The notes: generated from the sequence alone by a model not told the origin. 64,000 nucleotides of DNA from Fremontodendron californicum (GCA_030761205.1 JAULJL010000011.1:11646501-11710500); one strand, 5' to 3'. Numbered from the stretch's first letter, positions 12,294 to 21,303 are shown. Made by a program: numbers and translations.

Positions 12294-13170
12294 GAGGGCC
12301 TTGGATGATTGTAAGGGATCATATTGTACATTGGTAGGATATTAGCCATTGTAATAAAATTCTCTAAGTTTTCTTCTTCTTTCTTTTCTCTAGTTTTCTT
12401 TTTCTTTAGAAAGATCAAGAGGTTGGATAATTAATATTCTTCTTCTTCTTCTTCTTTCTTTCTTTTATTTTCTTCTTAGATTCTATTTAATTTTATGTTT
12501 ATAATGCCTATGCTAGGCTAAACTTCTATTTGGTTAAGGGTGATTTCAAAGCCCTAGACATGTTTTGTGATTGATTTTCAGATTCTATCTATCATTAATT
12601 TTCTATCAAAGTTGCTTATGTTCTTCTACAAGAATTGTTCATGATGTTGTCTTGATTTATTTAGGTGTACAACTAGATAGATCTTGATAATTATCTATTG
12701 CTAGTCTAGGAGTCTTGATCCGTGTAATTGTCTTGATTTCCTATTCATAAGTGGCAATTTGTGATTAATGATTATGGTCAAGTTTTCAATAATTGCAAAG
12801 TGGAACATAACCTAAGTTGAACAATCCGAGCTTATGTGTTTGTTGCTTAGATCAACCTATCTTTCTCATCATAAAGCTGCCATTAAATTGAATTTAGAGA
12901 GCTTATTCTAGGTTGTTTAATGGTTAGAGATTAAATAGAGAGCTTGTTCTATTTAACGACAAACTAAGGAAAGATTGGGATAACAGAGCTTGTTGTTATC
13001 TACGGTTGTTAACTTTGATAGTTGGTTGATATTGATAGATCTGAAATTGATTCTTAATGATGTCTAGTGGTGGAGAATGAAACCTTAACCATATTTTTCA
13101 TATTTGATTCTTCTTACTTACTTGTTTTCTTACTTTTAGTTTGCTTATTTTTAAAAGTATATTTATTTTT

Positions 13171-13360
13171 ATTGGCTGGTTATACCGCCTAATTTGTATA
13201 TTAACTTTGTTTTATTTTTATTGGCTGGTTATACCGCCTAATTTAGTATATATATTTTCATTGGCTGGTTATACCGCCTAATTTAGTTTATATATTTTTA
13301 TTGGCTGGTTATACCGCCTAATTTAGTTTATATATTTTTATTGGCTGGTTATACCGCCTT
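13171..13360 (+). repeat. 40-bp tandem repeat in LTR U5 (5 units)
   Basis: Units beginning ATTGGCTGGTTATACCGCC start at 13171, 13220, 13260, 13300 and 13340. The spacing is 49, 40, 40 and 40 bp. The set recurs at 20349-20538 in the 3' LTR. It would lie in the transcribed leader. Confidence 0.93.
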
Positions 13361-13568
13361 GCATCTTATTCTTATTATTTACTTTAGTTTAAATCTGGCT
13401 TCAAAAACCCTTTTTCTTTTATTGTTCTTGAATTTAAGTTTTAAACTATTAACTTATAAACTAAAACCCAATCCCTGAGGACTCGACCCTTGCTAACTAC
13501 TATACTTACAATTGATCTTTTTAGTGCAAGGTTAAATAAGATACACTCTTTTGGGTGCATCAAATTTT

Positions 13569-13586
13569 TGGCGCCGTTGCCGGGGA
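13569..13586 (+). promoter_or_regulatory. Primer binding site, tRNA-Asp type
   Basis: TGGCGCCGTTGCCGGGGA begins 10 bases after the LTR end. It is the form found in Athila-type elements and is complementary to the 3' end of plant tRNA-Asp. Confidence 0.85.
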
Positions 13587-13705
13587 TTGCTTTCTTTAGT
13601 TTATTAGTTCATTGGTTTATTCTTATTTTCAGTTGTAATTAATTTTATTTTTCTTGTACATACAAGTTTTTCTTATCAAATTTTGAAAAAAAAAAAAGAA
13701 AAACG

Positions 13706-14644
13706 ATGGAATTGAGCAATCTAACACTTGAAGAGTTGGTGGCATACATGAACATGGAAAATCAACAAGCCAATCTCACCTACCCAGTTCAACAATTGGC
13801 CATGGGAGGATGTCAAGGCCATCAAGTGTTCCAAGACCAACTGTATGATCATTACTCAAACACTTACCATGAGGGATGGTGGGATCATACTAATTATGGC
13901 TACTCAGAAAATTACCAAGAAGTAGATCCTTATGCCAATTACACTCATCCATCTAACTTCAATCAATCATGGTCTCAAGAACCAGATCTTCTTCAACCAC
14001 CACATATGACTCAAAACTCAGGTACTTCTTTAGAAGATCTTGTCGATTCTCTTGTTACTAATACTTTGCAATTTCAACAGGAAACAAGGGCAAGCATCCG
14101 GAGTTTGGAAAGGCAAATGAGCCTATTGGCTAGTAGTATGGTGGTATGGGTAGCACAAAGATCTGAAGAACTCTCTGCCCAAACAATGATTAACCCAAAA
14201 GAGAATACTACTATTGTGACTTTGAGGAATGAGGAACAAGATGAGGATGAGACAGAATTAGAGATGGATTCTATTCTTGAGGATAATGAAGCCACAAATA
14301 CAAATAAGAGTATTTCGGCACCTGAGGTAACGTTTGAGATTCCAATTTTTACTAATGTTTCTTCTCCACCTTTTCCTAGTAGATTCGCAAAGTTCAAGGA
14401 GGATGAACATGAACAAGACACGCTGGAAACCTTAAACAGTTTGTTTGTGGATGTCATTCAACAAGTACCAAAAGATGCACCATTCCTCGATGAGATATGC
14501 ACCACCAAGGATGATGGAATAATACTTGTAATGGAGAATGCATCCACTGTTGTGCAAAGAAAGCTTCCTCTCAAACGCATAAATTTGGGAAATTTCATGT
14601 ATGAGCCTGACAAGCCTAAAAAGCCAAGAAAGGGTGTTGGTTAG
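13706..14644 (+). CDS. ORF1: Athila-type gag linker / pre-protease remnant
   Basis: A 312-residue acidic protein with an intact frame and a good start context (ACGATGG). It corresponds to a middle slice of an Athila polyprotein. Residues 50-58 (YSNTYHEGW) match the linker after the gag zinc knuckle. Residues 108-145 (SLEDLVDSLVTNTL and on to RSLERQMSLLASSM) match the conserved coiled-coil block. Residues 153-167 (NPKENTTIVTLRNEE) match the usual 'NP+EQ..AITLRSGK' block, and 221-230 and 272-281 (VVQRKLPLKR) match the segment before the protease. The gag core, the zinc knuckle and the protease catalytic Asp are all absent. It cannot be a working Gag or protease alone, but it might still bind partner Gag. 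Its retention as an open frame is unexplained. Confidence 0.85.
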   Translation: MELSNLTLEELVAYMNMENQQANLTYPVQQLAMGGCQGHQVFQDQLYDHYSNTYHEGWWDHTNYGYSENYQEVDPYANYTHPSNFNQSWSQEPDLLQPPHMTQNSGTSLEDLVDSLVTNTLQFQQETRASIRSLERQMSLLASSMVVWVAQRSEELSAQTMINPKENTTIVTLRNEEQDEDETELEMDSILEDNEATNTNKSISAPEVTFEIPIFTNVSSPPFPSRFAKFKEDEHEQDTLETLNSLFVDVIQQVPKDAPFLDEICTTKDDGIILVMENASTVVQRKLPLKRINLGNFMYEPDKPKKPRKGVG

Positions 14645-15150
14645 ATTCAAAACACTAACTCAAGTGTTAATTGGGAAGGCAGCCCAATTAAAGATGAAAT
14701 TGCCAACCTTCCATATTCAGATTTGCTTTCTCTTTCTCTTTCTTTTCCTTTTTCTTTTATTATTTTTATTGTTTTTATTTTTATTTCTTATGTTTCTTTG
14801 TTAATTGTGTTTATTGTTTTTAAGTTCATTTAGGCTGCATAAGTTTCTTTTGTTTAATAATTCTTTTCTCTTACATATAATTCTTGCATTGGGGGATAAT
14901 AGCATTACATTAATGACAATGTAAGAATTATGTGTGGGGGGAAGAATTTAGGATTTTATTTAGAGTGTTTTGTTTTTGAGTCTTTTTATGTTGTTTTTCT
15001 TTCTGATCCTTGTTTTGAAAATAACTAGATGTAAATATAATTTTTTTAACCCCGGTTAAATGGCGGATAACGGTACTCCGTGATTATTTAAGTCGATTCC
15101 ATCAGCTACCCACAAAACTGATATTGTATATAAATTTCTCTTTCATTTTT
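14645..15150 (+). other. Inter-ORF spacer between ORF1 and ORF2
   Basis: Non-coding, T-rich. It contains a PPT-like G run with a preceding hairpin (14900-14944) and, at 15048-15115, a moderately GC-rich segment that may be the original left edge of the ORF2 module. Confidence 0.5.
14900..14944 (+). repeat. Hairpin plus G-run (PPT-like copy 1)
   Basis: TTACATT and AATGTAA form a short stem around AATGAC, followed by TGTGTGGGGGGAAG. Similar cassettes occur at 16811-16845 and 17236-17275, and the true PPT at 18808-18820 has the same G-run form. Confidence 0.7.
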
Positions 15151-15167
15151 TTTTTATTTTTTTCAGG
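15145..15167 (+). promoter_or_regulatory. Candidate splice acceptor just before ORF2
   Basis: A long T-rich tract ends in TTTTTTTCAG at 15166, two bases before the ORF2 ATG (15168). This is a textbook plant 3' splice site. It suggests ORF2 is translated from a spliced sub-genomic RNA with ORF1 removed. The donor is not settled. Confidence 0.6.
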
Positions 15168-15704
15168 ATGGATGATATTCTCACAAGATTGCAGAAACGA
15201 TTTCCTCCTTTTCCTCGAAATATTTTACTGAAGCTTTACCAAGTTCGATTTGAAAGATTAAGAATGCTTATGCACAAAGGGATTCCTGCAGACATACGTT
15301 GGATAATTGAAGCCAAGGTACGTGAAGATGAATATCTTCCTGTTTTGCATTTACCAGGTACAGGTAGAAGCACTTTTGCAAAGAAGCGACGAGCAAAGCG
15401 CATGAGTTCAAATTGCCACAAATGTGCACGATGGACGTGTAACGGTAAATGTCATTCTATTGGGATTCCGTCCTCTAATCGAGATGATAAAATTGAATTC
15501 ATTAAGGATGGACTGAGTAAGGAGAATTTGGGTAATATCCAACTTTCTCTTGAGACGCATCCTAGTGGAGACGTACAAAGAGAAATTCTTGATTTATGGC
15601 CGCAATTCCAAAGGGAATGGCAACATCTTGGGAATCTGATGTTAAAAGACCCTGTTTGCCAGCTTGTAAGAAAACTGGATGGGAAGCATATCCTCGACTC
15701 ATAG
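15168..15704 (+). CDS. ORF2: Cys-rich basic protein resembling carlavirus-type nucleic-acid-binding proteins
   Basis: A 178-residue intact protein. Residues 66-78 read GRSTFAKKRRAKR, a basic patch. A zinc-finger-like cluster follows at once with C83, C86, C91 and C95-H96 (C-x2-C-x4-C-x3-C-H), then a segment ending FIKDGLSKE (111-119). This order, a 'GRS-aromatic-A-basic' patch, a four-Cys finger, then a 'fI..G' end, is the hallmark of the small Cys-rich nucleic-acid-binding proteins of Betaflexiviridae (Carlavirus and relatives). The preceding IPADIRWIIEAKV (39-51) also fits their N-terminal helix. Several of those viral proteins suppress RNA silencing or drive symptoms. The first ~35 residues and the tail after 120 are not recognised. 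Function here is inferred: nucleic-acid binding, perhaps protection of the element's RNA. A convergent basic zinc protein is the main alternative. Confidence 0.72.
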   Translation: MDDILTRLQKRFPPFPRNILLKLYQVRFERLRMLMHKGIPADIRWIIEAKVREDEYLPVLHLPGTGRSTFAKKRRAKRMSSNCHKCARWTCNGKCHSIGIPSSNRDDKIEFIKDGLSKENLGNIQLSLETHPSGDVQREILDLWPQFQREWQHLGNLMLKDPVCQLVRKLDGKHILDS

Positions 15705-16027
15705 AAGGCGTTTAAGCCGTTTCTGGACGTAAAACCAGAGGAAGATGTGAGCCACAATCACAACTACAATAAATGACTTCTCAGCTTTTGGTTTGATTTG
15801 CAATAACTTTATTTTGGTTTAATTTACGTGTTGTTCGATTTGTGTAACTATTCTCGTTTTTTTTTTTATTTGTCTTTTACGGTTGATTTTTTCTTCTCTT
15901 TTTAATTTTCTTCCTGAAATCACGCAAAAATCTTTTGTTAGGTTAACATTTTCTTCTGACAGGTCAGATACACTTTCGACGACATTATTACTCTTGTCTG
16001 ATTCACTACTGAGTCCTCTATATATTA

Positions 16028-16051
16028 CACCATGTACTCATTCTCTTTCAG
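16028..16051 (+). promoter_or_regulatory. Candidate splice acceptor before the LOG-like ORF
   Basis: TTCTCTTTCAG ends at 16051, 18 bases before the ORF3 ATG, and no other ATG intervenes. A second TTCTTCTGACAG lies at 15951-15962. Either would give a message whose first AUG is ORF3. Confidence 0.55.
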
Positions 16052-16069
16052 GCACTCGAAGAAAAAAAA

Positions 16070-16717
16070 ATGGAAAGTACTTCATCCCAGCGCATTAAAA
16101 AAATTTGTGTCTTTGGAGGTGCTTATCCTGGAAAAAACAACATATTCGCTGATGAAGCCATAAGAGTTGGAGTAATACTTGCCCAACAAAAGATCCAGTT
16201 GATTTATGGAGGCGGTAGTACGGGTTTAATGGGAGCAGTCGCTACAGCAGCACACGCCGGAGGAAGTCCAGTTCTAGGAATCGTGCCAAAACTATTCACA
16301 GATTTTTGTGGACCTACCTTGGGTAAGGAAATACAAGTCTGGAGTATCCCTGAACGGATGACAATCATGTACCATTCTGTCGATGCATTCATTGCTTTAC
16401 CAGGAGGTCTGGGTACATTGGAAGAAATAGCTTGCGTGGCTTCTTGGTCATCTTTGGTCACAAATAAGAAACCCATTGGTTTGCTTAATATTAATGGTTA
16501 TTTTAGTAATTTGCTTTCATATTTAGATAATGCTGTGGATAATGGATTCATGTTTTCAGAGGCAAGGAGAACCATAATTTCTGCTACAACCATTGAAGAT
16601 TTACTCAAAAAGCTCCAAGCTTATGAGTGTTTATCTGCTACGGTTGTTTCGCAAACGCTCGGAAAAAGAAAAAGAGATATGGACGAGCAAGGAGTGGACT
16701 GCACTTTGTCTTTGTGA
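16070..16717 (+). CDS. ORF3: LOG-like cytokinin riboside 5'-monophosphate phosphoribohydrolase
   Basis: A 215-residue complete protein, the normal length for plant LOG enzymes. LOG proteins release active cytokinin base from its nucleotide in one step, in cytosol and nucleus. A Rossmann-like fold is visible: KKICVFGGAYPGK (10-22), YGGGSTGLMG (46-55), and the signature PGGLGTLEE (111-119), which fits PGGxGTxxE with its catalytic-site Glu119. Arg96 aligns with the Arg of the usual Arg-Lys pair, but the next residue is Met97 instead of Lys. A plant-style IGLLNINGYFSNLLSYLDNAVDNGF block follows (136-160). The tail has KRKR (199-202), possibly a nuclear signal. The frame is intronless, whereas plant LOG genes normally have several introns, so capture of a processed copy or descent from an intronless source is likely. 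The sequence is clearly diverged from typical plant LOGs. Start: first ATG after the acceptor, context AAAATGG. Confidence 0.9.
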   Translation: MESTSSQRIKKICVFGGAYPGKNNIFADEAIRVGVILAQQKIQLIYGGGSTGLMGAVATAAHAGGSPVLGIVPKLFTDFCGPTLGKEIQVWSIPERMTIMYHSVDAFIALPGGLGTLEEIACVASWSSLVTNKKPIGLLNINGYFSNLLSYLDNAVDNGFMFSEARRTIISATTIEDLLKKLQAYECLSATVVSQTLGKRKRDMDEQGVDCTLSL

Positions 16718-17235
16718 CATTATCTAACATTTTGTTTGTTGTGTCTCAGTTATAATAAGTGGTTAGCAACCTCTGCAGGTAATATCTCCTAAATTCTACC
16801 TTTAAAATTTGACATTGGGGACAATGTCATATTTTAGTAGGGGGTAAGAGACATATTTTGCTAATAAAAAAAAAAGTTTGTTGTATTTTAAGCAATTTAG
16901 AAGTATTCATTCTGAACAAGGTCTGAGTAAGGGAGACTTGAGACATACCTTGTCAGTTTGATTTTAATCTTTTTCTAATTTAAAAAAAAAAAAGAGTTTG
17001 TTGTGTTTTAAGCAATTTAGAAGTATTCATTCTGAACAAGGTCTGAGTAAGGGAGACTTGAGACATACCTTGTCAGTTTGATTTTAATCTTTTTACGTTT
17101 ACTTGTTAATTTTTGTTTAGTATTTTAGGATTATTTAGGTTGCATGAGTTTGTTTTGTTTTGAGTCTAGTTATTCCTATTCTTATGTTATTAGTTCTTTT
17201 CTCTTACACATGATTCTTTCATTTGGGTTAATAGA
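16718..17235 (+). other. Downstream non-coding region with 120-bp tandem duplication
   Basis: No gene. A segment at about 16876-16974 recurs at 16996-17094 (period 120) with one or two changes. Each copy is preceded by an A-run. At 16811-16845 the hairpin GACATT-GGGGAC-AATGTC precedes a TAGGGGGTAAGAG purine tract (PPT-like copy 2). Confidence 0.8.
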
Positions 17236-17275
17236 CTTACATTGAGGACAATGTAAGAATTAAGTGTGGGGGGAA
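17236..17275 (+). repeat. Hairpin plus G-run (PPT-like copy 3)
   Basis: CTTACATT-GAGGAC-AATGTAAG is a perfect 8-bp stem with a 6-base loop, followed at once by TTAAGTGTGGGGGGAA. The layout is the same as at 14900-14944. Confidence 0.8.
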
Positions 17276-18807
17276 TGATTTAGGATTTCTTTTATTTTTG
17301 TCTACTATTTTTTTTATGAGTCTTTATTATTATTATTATTTAGTGTGTTTTAGTTCCTTTTTAATACAATGATGAGATATGAATTGCATAAGTCTAAAAC
17401 ATATTTATTAGTGAGAAGATTTTCATGAGAATTGAGCTTGATGTCAACCTTTTTATGAGCCAATGTTAATATGATATGTTGATTGAGAAAGAAGCATGTT
17501 TAGACTTAATCTGACTTGTATAATCATTCTTGTGAGTTTTTGAGCCTAAAATGATTGATGCATTATACAAATCAATCTAATTTCTTTCTTGAGTGCTCTT
17601 ATGATTACATGATTCTCTAGAACTTGCTTTAAACCGTTTGAGACTATATTGATGCATGTGACAACATGAATATGATAGAGGCATTAGGATTTTTAGCCAG
17701 GGCCAAACAACCATCCCTTATTGATGTTCCAAGAGAACACACCCTTAGTGAACCAATTTGAGCCTACATTGAATAAGCTATCTCTTTGGTAACCATAACT
17801 TGTCCCTAACCTAAATATACTTATATCTTTACCTTTGTTCCAAAGATGAATTAGCATGATTTGAGACAAGTTGCAAAGACAAGGGATATTTTTTGGTTAG
17901 AAACAAGAAATAAGTGTGGGGGGAAAAGAAAAGAAAAGTCAAGAGAAAAAGAAATGGAATACTGGCAAATACATTCCTATATATAAAAAAAAATGAATCA
18001 TCTCTTGAATTTGTGGAAAAAGAAAAAGATGTTACAAAGTTGTTTAGAATGAAGAAAAGGCCCAACATGAATATCCGGCCTAGGTGACTATGTACTTGTA
18101 AAGAGTTTTGAGAAGTTTCTTTGTATAATCTTTTTATGTCTCTAAACTTTATGAACTCTTTGGAACCTTTGTGATATCTTTATCCTTTTGTTCTTCAACC
18201 ACATTACAAACCCCTTGGCCCCATTACAACCTTGATTAAAGACCTCTTGATTTATGAAGTTGCATGATCTTTTAGTGGAGAATAGGTGGACAAGCAAGCA
18301 TATGGTAGAAGTGTTTTCATGAGATTGATTGAGTGTAAACACTTTACCACTACTTTAAAGAGTGAAAATCAAGAGAGTATCCCATGTGAGAAGTTGAGAT
18401 TAAATTTGAACATGCACTATTTTGATTGAGATATGTTATGCTAATATTGGCTTAACTCAAACAATTTACATTCAAGCATGATTTTTTGTGAAATTTTTTA
18501 AGCTATTGATTAGTTTATAAGACTTGTTCAAATATTGTCTCTAATTTGTATTGAAAGGATTAGGAGTAAATATTTTTAGTATATGTAGTTTATTTATATG
18601 AAGTTTATTTATATTTAAATTTTTCAATGTTTGTGGGTATCGTTCTAGTAAACCCTCACGAGACTAAACTCGTCCACTAGGGACACCTAGGGGTTTAAAG
18701 GCTTGTGTCACATGCTAAGTGCCACCGTGATTTCCTACGAAAGTGGATTAGATTAGATTTTCTTATTTTATTTTTATTGAGTCGTTGCTAGGGACTAGCA
18801 ACAATCT
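17276..18807 (+). other. Non-coding 3' part of the LOG-carrying element
   Basis: About 1.5 kb without a convincing gene on either strand. A further TAAGTGTGGGGGGAAAAG purine tract sits at 17911-17928. The stretch 18590-18800 resembles the segment usually found just upstream of an Athila 3' LTR. Confidence 0.6.
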
Positions 18808-18820
18808 AAGTGTGGGGGTG
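18808..18820 (+). promoter_or_regulatory. Polypurine tract of the LOG-carrying element
   Basis: AAGTGTGGGGGTG directly abuts the 3' LTR, where plus-strand DNA synthesis starts. It is the same G-run type as the three internal copies. Confidence 0.8.
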
Positions 18821-20737
18821 TGATAACTCGTATAATTATATAGTTTTTAGTTATGTTTTATTATTGTTTTGTGTCAAATACGAGTTATTATTGTTTAGTC
18901 TAATTGTGTTTATGATCTTTTATATTTTTATGTATTTTGGTGTTTTTCACAAGTTTCTTTGAGTGATTTCAGATTACTAGAATTAAGGGCAAATCCAGTT
19001 CAGTTCCAGTTCCGACACCTTTTGCCATATCAGCTATATCTCGAGTTTCACTGAAGCAATAAGGCTGAAATTTGTAGCCATGCCACGCTAAGAGGCATAT
19101 CTATCTTTTTCATGTTTTACACTTCTTGAAACGGAGTCGTTTTCCCTAGCGAAATCGACCATCAAGTTGGCTGATGTGCAATGACGTCTGTGCTGACCTG
19201 TTTTCGTATTATGCCCATATCTTCTTATCCACATCAGCAAATGAGCTGATTCCAACGGCTATGGATCAGTAACTGATAGGGTAACATTTTTCTAGAAGAC
19301 CATGTGATCAGATAAGGCCTCCAAAATTGACAAAATCGACCATCAAGTTGGCTGATCAAAATCGTCATATATGACGAAAATTGTTAGAAAATGCACCCAC
19401 CTATTATACCTACCTTTGAAATTTGTAAAGCTTGTCTCTTGTCATTTAGCCCTCCAAAATGTGTATAAATAGAGGGCCTTGGATGATTGTAAGGGATCAT
19501 ATTGTACATTGGTAGGATATTAGCCATTGTAATAAAATTCTCTAAGTTTTCTTCTTCTTTCTTTTCTCTAGTTTTCTTTTTCTTTAGAAAGATCAAGAGG
19601 TTGGATAATTAATATTCTTCTTCTTCTTCTTCTTTCTTTCTTTTATTTTCTTCTTAGATTCTATTTAATTTTATGTTTATAATGCCTATGCTAGGCTAAA
19701 CTTCTATTTGGTTAAGGGTGATTTCAAAGCCCTAGACATGTTTTGTGATTGATTTTCAGATTCTATCTATCATTAATTTTCTATCAAAGTTGCTTATGTT
19801 CTTCTACAAGAATTGTTCATGATGTTGTCTTGATTTATTTAGGTGTACAACTAGATAGATCTTGATAATTATCTATTGCTAGTCTAGGAGTCTTGATCCG
19901 TGTAATTGTCTTGATTTCCTATTCATAAGTGGCAATTTGTGATTAATGATTATGGTCAAGTTTTCAATAATTGCAAAGTGGAACATAACCTAAGTTGAAC
20001 AATCCGAGCTTATGTGTTTGTTGCTTAGATCAACCTATCTTTCTCATCATAAAGCTGCCATTAAATTGAATTTAGAGAGCTTATTCTAGGTTGTTTAATG
20101 GTTAGAGATTAAATAGAGAGCTTGTTCTATTTAACGACAAACTAAGGAAAGATTGGGATAACAGAGCTTGTTGTTATCTACGGTTGTTAACTTTGATAGT
20201 TGGTTGATATTGATAGATCTGAAATTGATTCTTAATGATGTCTAGTGGTGGAGAATGAAACCTTAACCATATTTTTCATATTTGATTCTTCTTACTTACT
20301 TGTTTTCTTACTTTTAGTTTGCTTATTTTTAAAAGTATATTTATTTTTATTGGCTGGTTATACCGCCTAATTTGTATATTAACTTTGTTTTATTTTTATT
20401 GGCTGGTTATACCGCCTAATTTAGTATATATATTTTCATTGGCTGGTTATACCGCCTAATTTAGTTTATATATTTTTATTGGCTGGTTATACCGCCTAAT
20501 TTAGTTTATATATTTTTATTGGCTGGTTATACCGCCTTGCATCTTATTCTTATTATTTACTTTAGTTTAAATCTGGCTTCAAAAACCCTTTTTCTTTTAT
20601 TGTTCTTGAATTTAAGTTTTAAACTATTAACTTATAAACTAAAACCCAATCCCTGAGGACTCGACCCTTGCTAACTACTATACTTACAATTGATCTTTTT
20701 AGTGCAAGGTTAAATAAGATACACTCTTTTGGGTGCA
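18821..20737 (+). repeat. 3' LTR of the LOG-carrying element
   Basis: 1,917 bp, the same length as 11643-13559, with a constant offset of 7,178 bp. I noticed no differences over the stretches read in parallel. TATA is at 19464-19471 and the 40-bp repeats at 20349-20538. It ends GGGTGCA and is followed by the second 72-bp flanking copy. Confidence 0.96.
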
Positions 20738-20809
20738 TTTGGTCTAATGGTTGCTTCTGAAAAGATCAAAGAATACAACCATTTTTAGAATTAACTCCCT
20801 TCATTTGGT
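20738..20809. repeat. 72-bp flanking direct repeat, right copy
   Basis: Begins TTTGGTCTAATGG at the first base after the LTR and ends CTTCATTTGGT, then continues CATGATGG as in the uninterrupted LTR at about 4798. One base differs from the left copy. Confidence 0.92.
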
Positions 20810-21303
20810 CATGATGGTTCGGCCAACAAAACCATTCTCTTCCAAATGAATGTGATGTTTCGGCTATGGAGGGAAACATTCAACCAAAAACAACATGATG
20901 TTTCAGTCATGTGTGACAGCCCTTTATGAATAATGACACTTGTCACAATCCCATTGGTGACACATGGATCAGATTGTGATGATGTGTCACACTTATGTAC
21001 CATATCATCCAGCCAACCTAGCTACCTCTAGCTACTATTACTCTACCTCAGCTGAGTGTCACTCACCTAGTTGGCCTCTAGCTCCATTGAGCTGAGTAAG
21101 CTGGTATCCAGCTCCCTTGAGCTGAGCTAGCTAGTGTCTAGCTCCCTTGAGCTGATTTGAGCTGAGTTAAGCTTCATCTTAAGCCCCTATGAGCTTCTAC
21201 AAGCTTCTCATATCCTTTGCTAGTTTGCCATCATCATTCATCATTCTTATCAAGTTAATCTTATGCGTACTTTGTATATTTGTATACTTTTATTCAAATA
21301 TAT
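20738..21303 (-). mobile_element. Copia 5' LTR, second part
   Basis: Continues the copia LTR from 11642. It carries the AGCT-rich segment (about 21020-21190, many GAGCTGA/CTAGCTC words) also present at 5010-5170. It ends at 21303, followed by CCAAC and gypsy gag. Confidence 0.87.

Larger units (their letters stand above)
11643..13559 (+). repeat. 5' LTR of the LOG-carrying element
   Basis: 1,917 bp, TGATAACTCG to GGGTGCA. It contains the TATA box at 12286 and a five-unit 40-bp repeat near its end. It holds no gene; the 70-codon minus-strand frame at 12206-12418 is just the reverse of CT-rich leader and recurs in the other LTR because the LTRs match. Confidence 0.96.
11643..20737 (+). mobile_element. 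Athila-like non-autonomous LTR retrotransposon carrying a viral-type Cys-rich ORF and a LOG-like ORF
   Basis: A complete 9,095-bp element: 1,917-bp LTR (TG...CA), tRNA-Asp-type PBS, ORF1 gag remnant, ORF2 Cys-rich protein, ORF3 LOG-like protein, PPT, second 1,917-bp LTR. The LTRs are equal in length and look identical wherever I compared them, so the insertion is recent. No protease active site, RT, RNase H or integrase is present, so it needs a partner element for mobility. The gag remnant and the PPT style point to the Athila branch of Ty3/gypsy. All three ORFs are open with good start contexts (G at +4), which suggests selection or very recent spread. Confidence 0.93.

Noticed and set aside
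12206..12418. 70-codon minus-strand ORF in the LTR, repeated at 19384-19596
   Set aside because: It is the reverse of a CT-rich leader, low-complexity (K/E-rich), and appears twice only because the LTRs match.
14074..14457. 127-codon ORF antisense to ORF1
   Set aside because: Ser-rich shadow of the acidic ORF1 frame; no motif or start signal of its own.
16070..16717. ORF3 as a resident host LOG gene into which retrotransposons inserted
   Set aside because: It lies between the PBS and PPT of one element with matching LTRs, is intronless, and is preceded by element-style non-coding DNA. The cargo reading is simpler.
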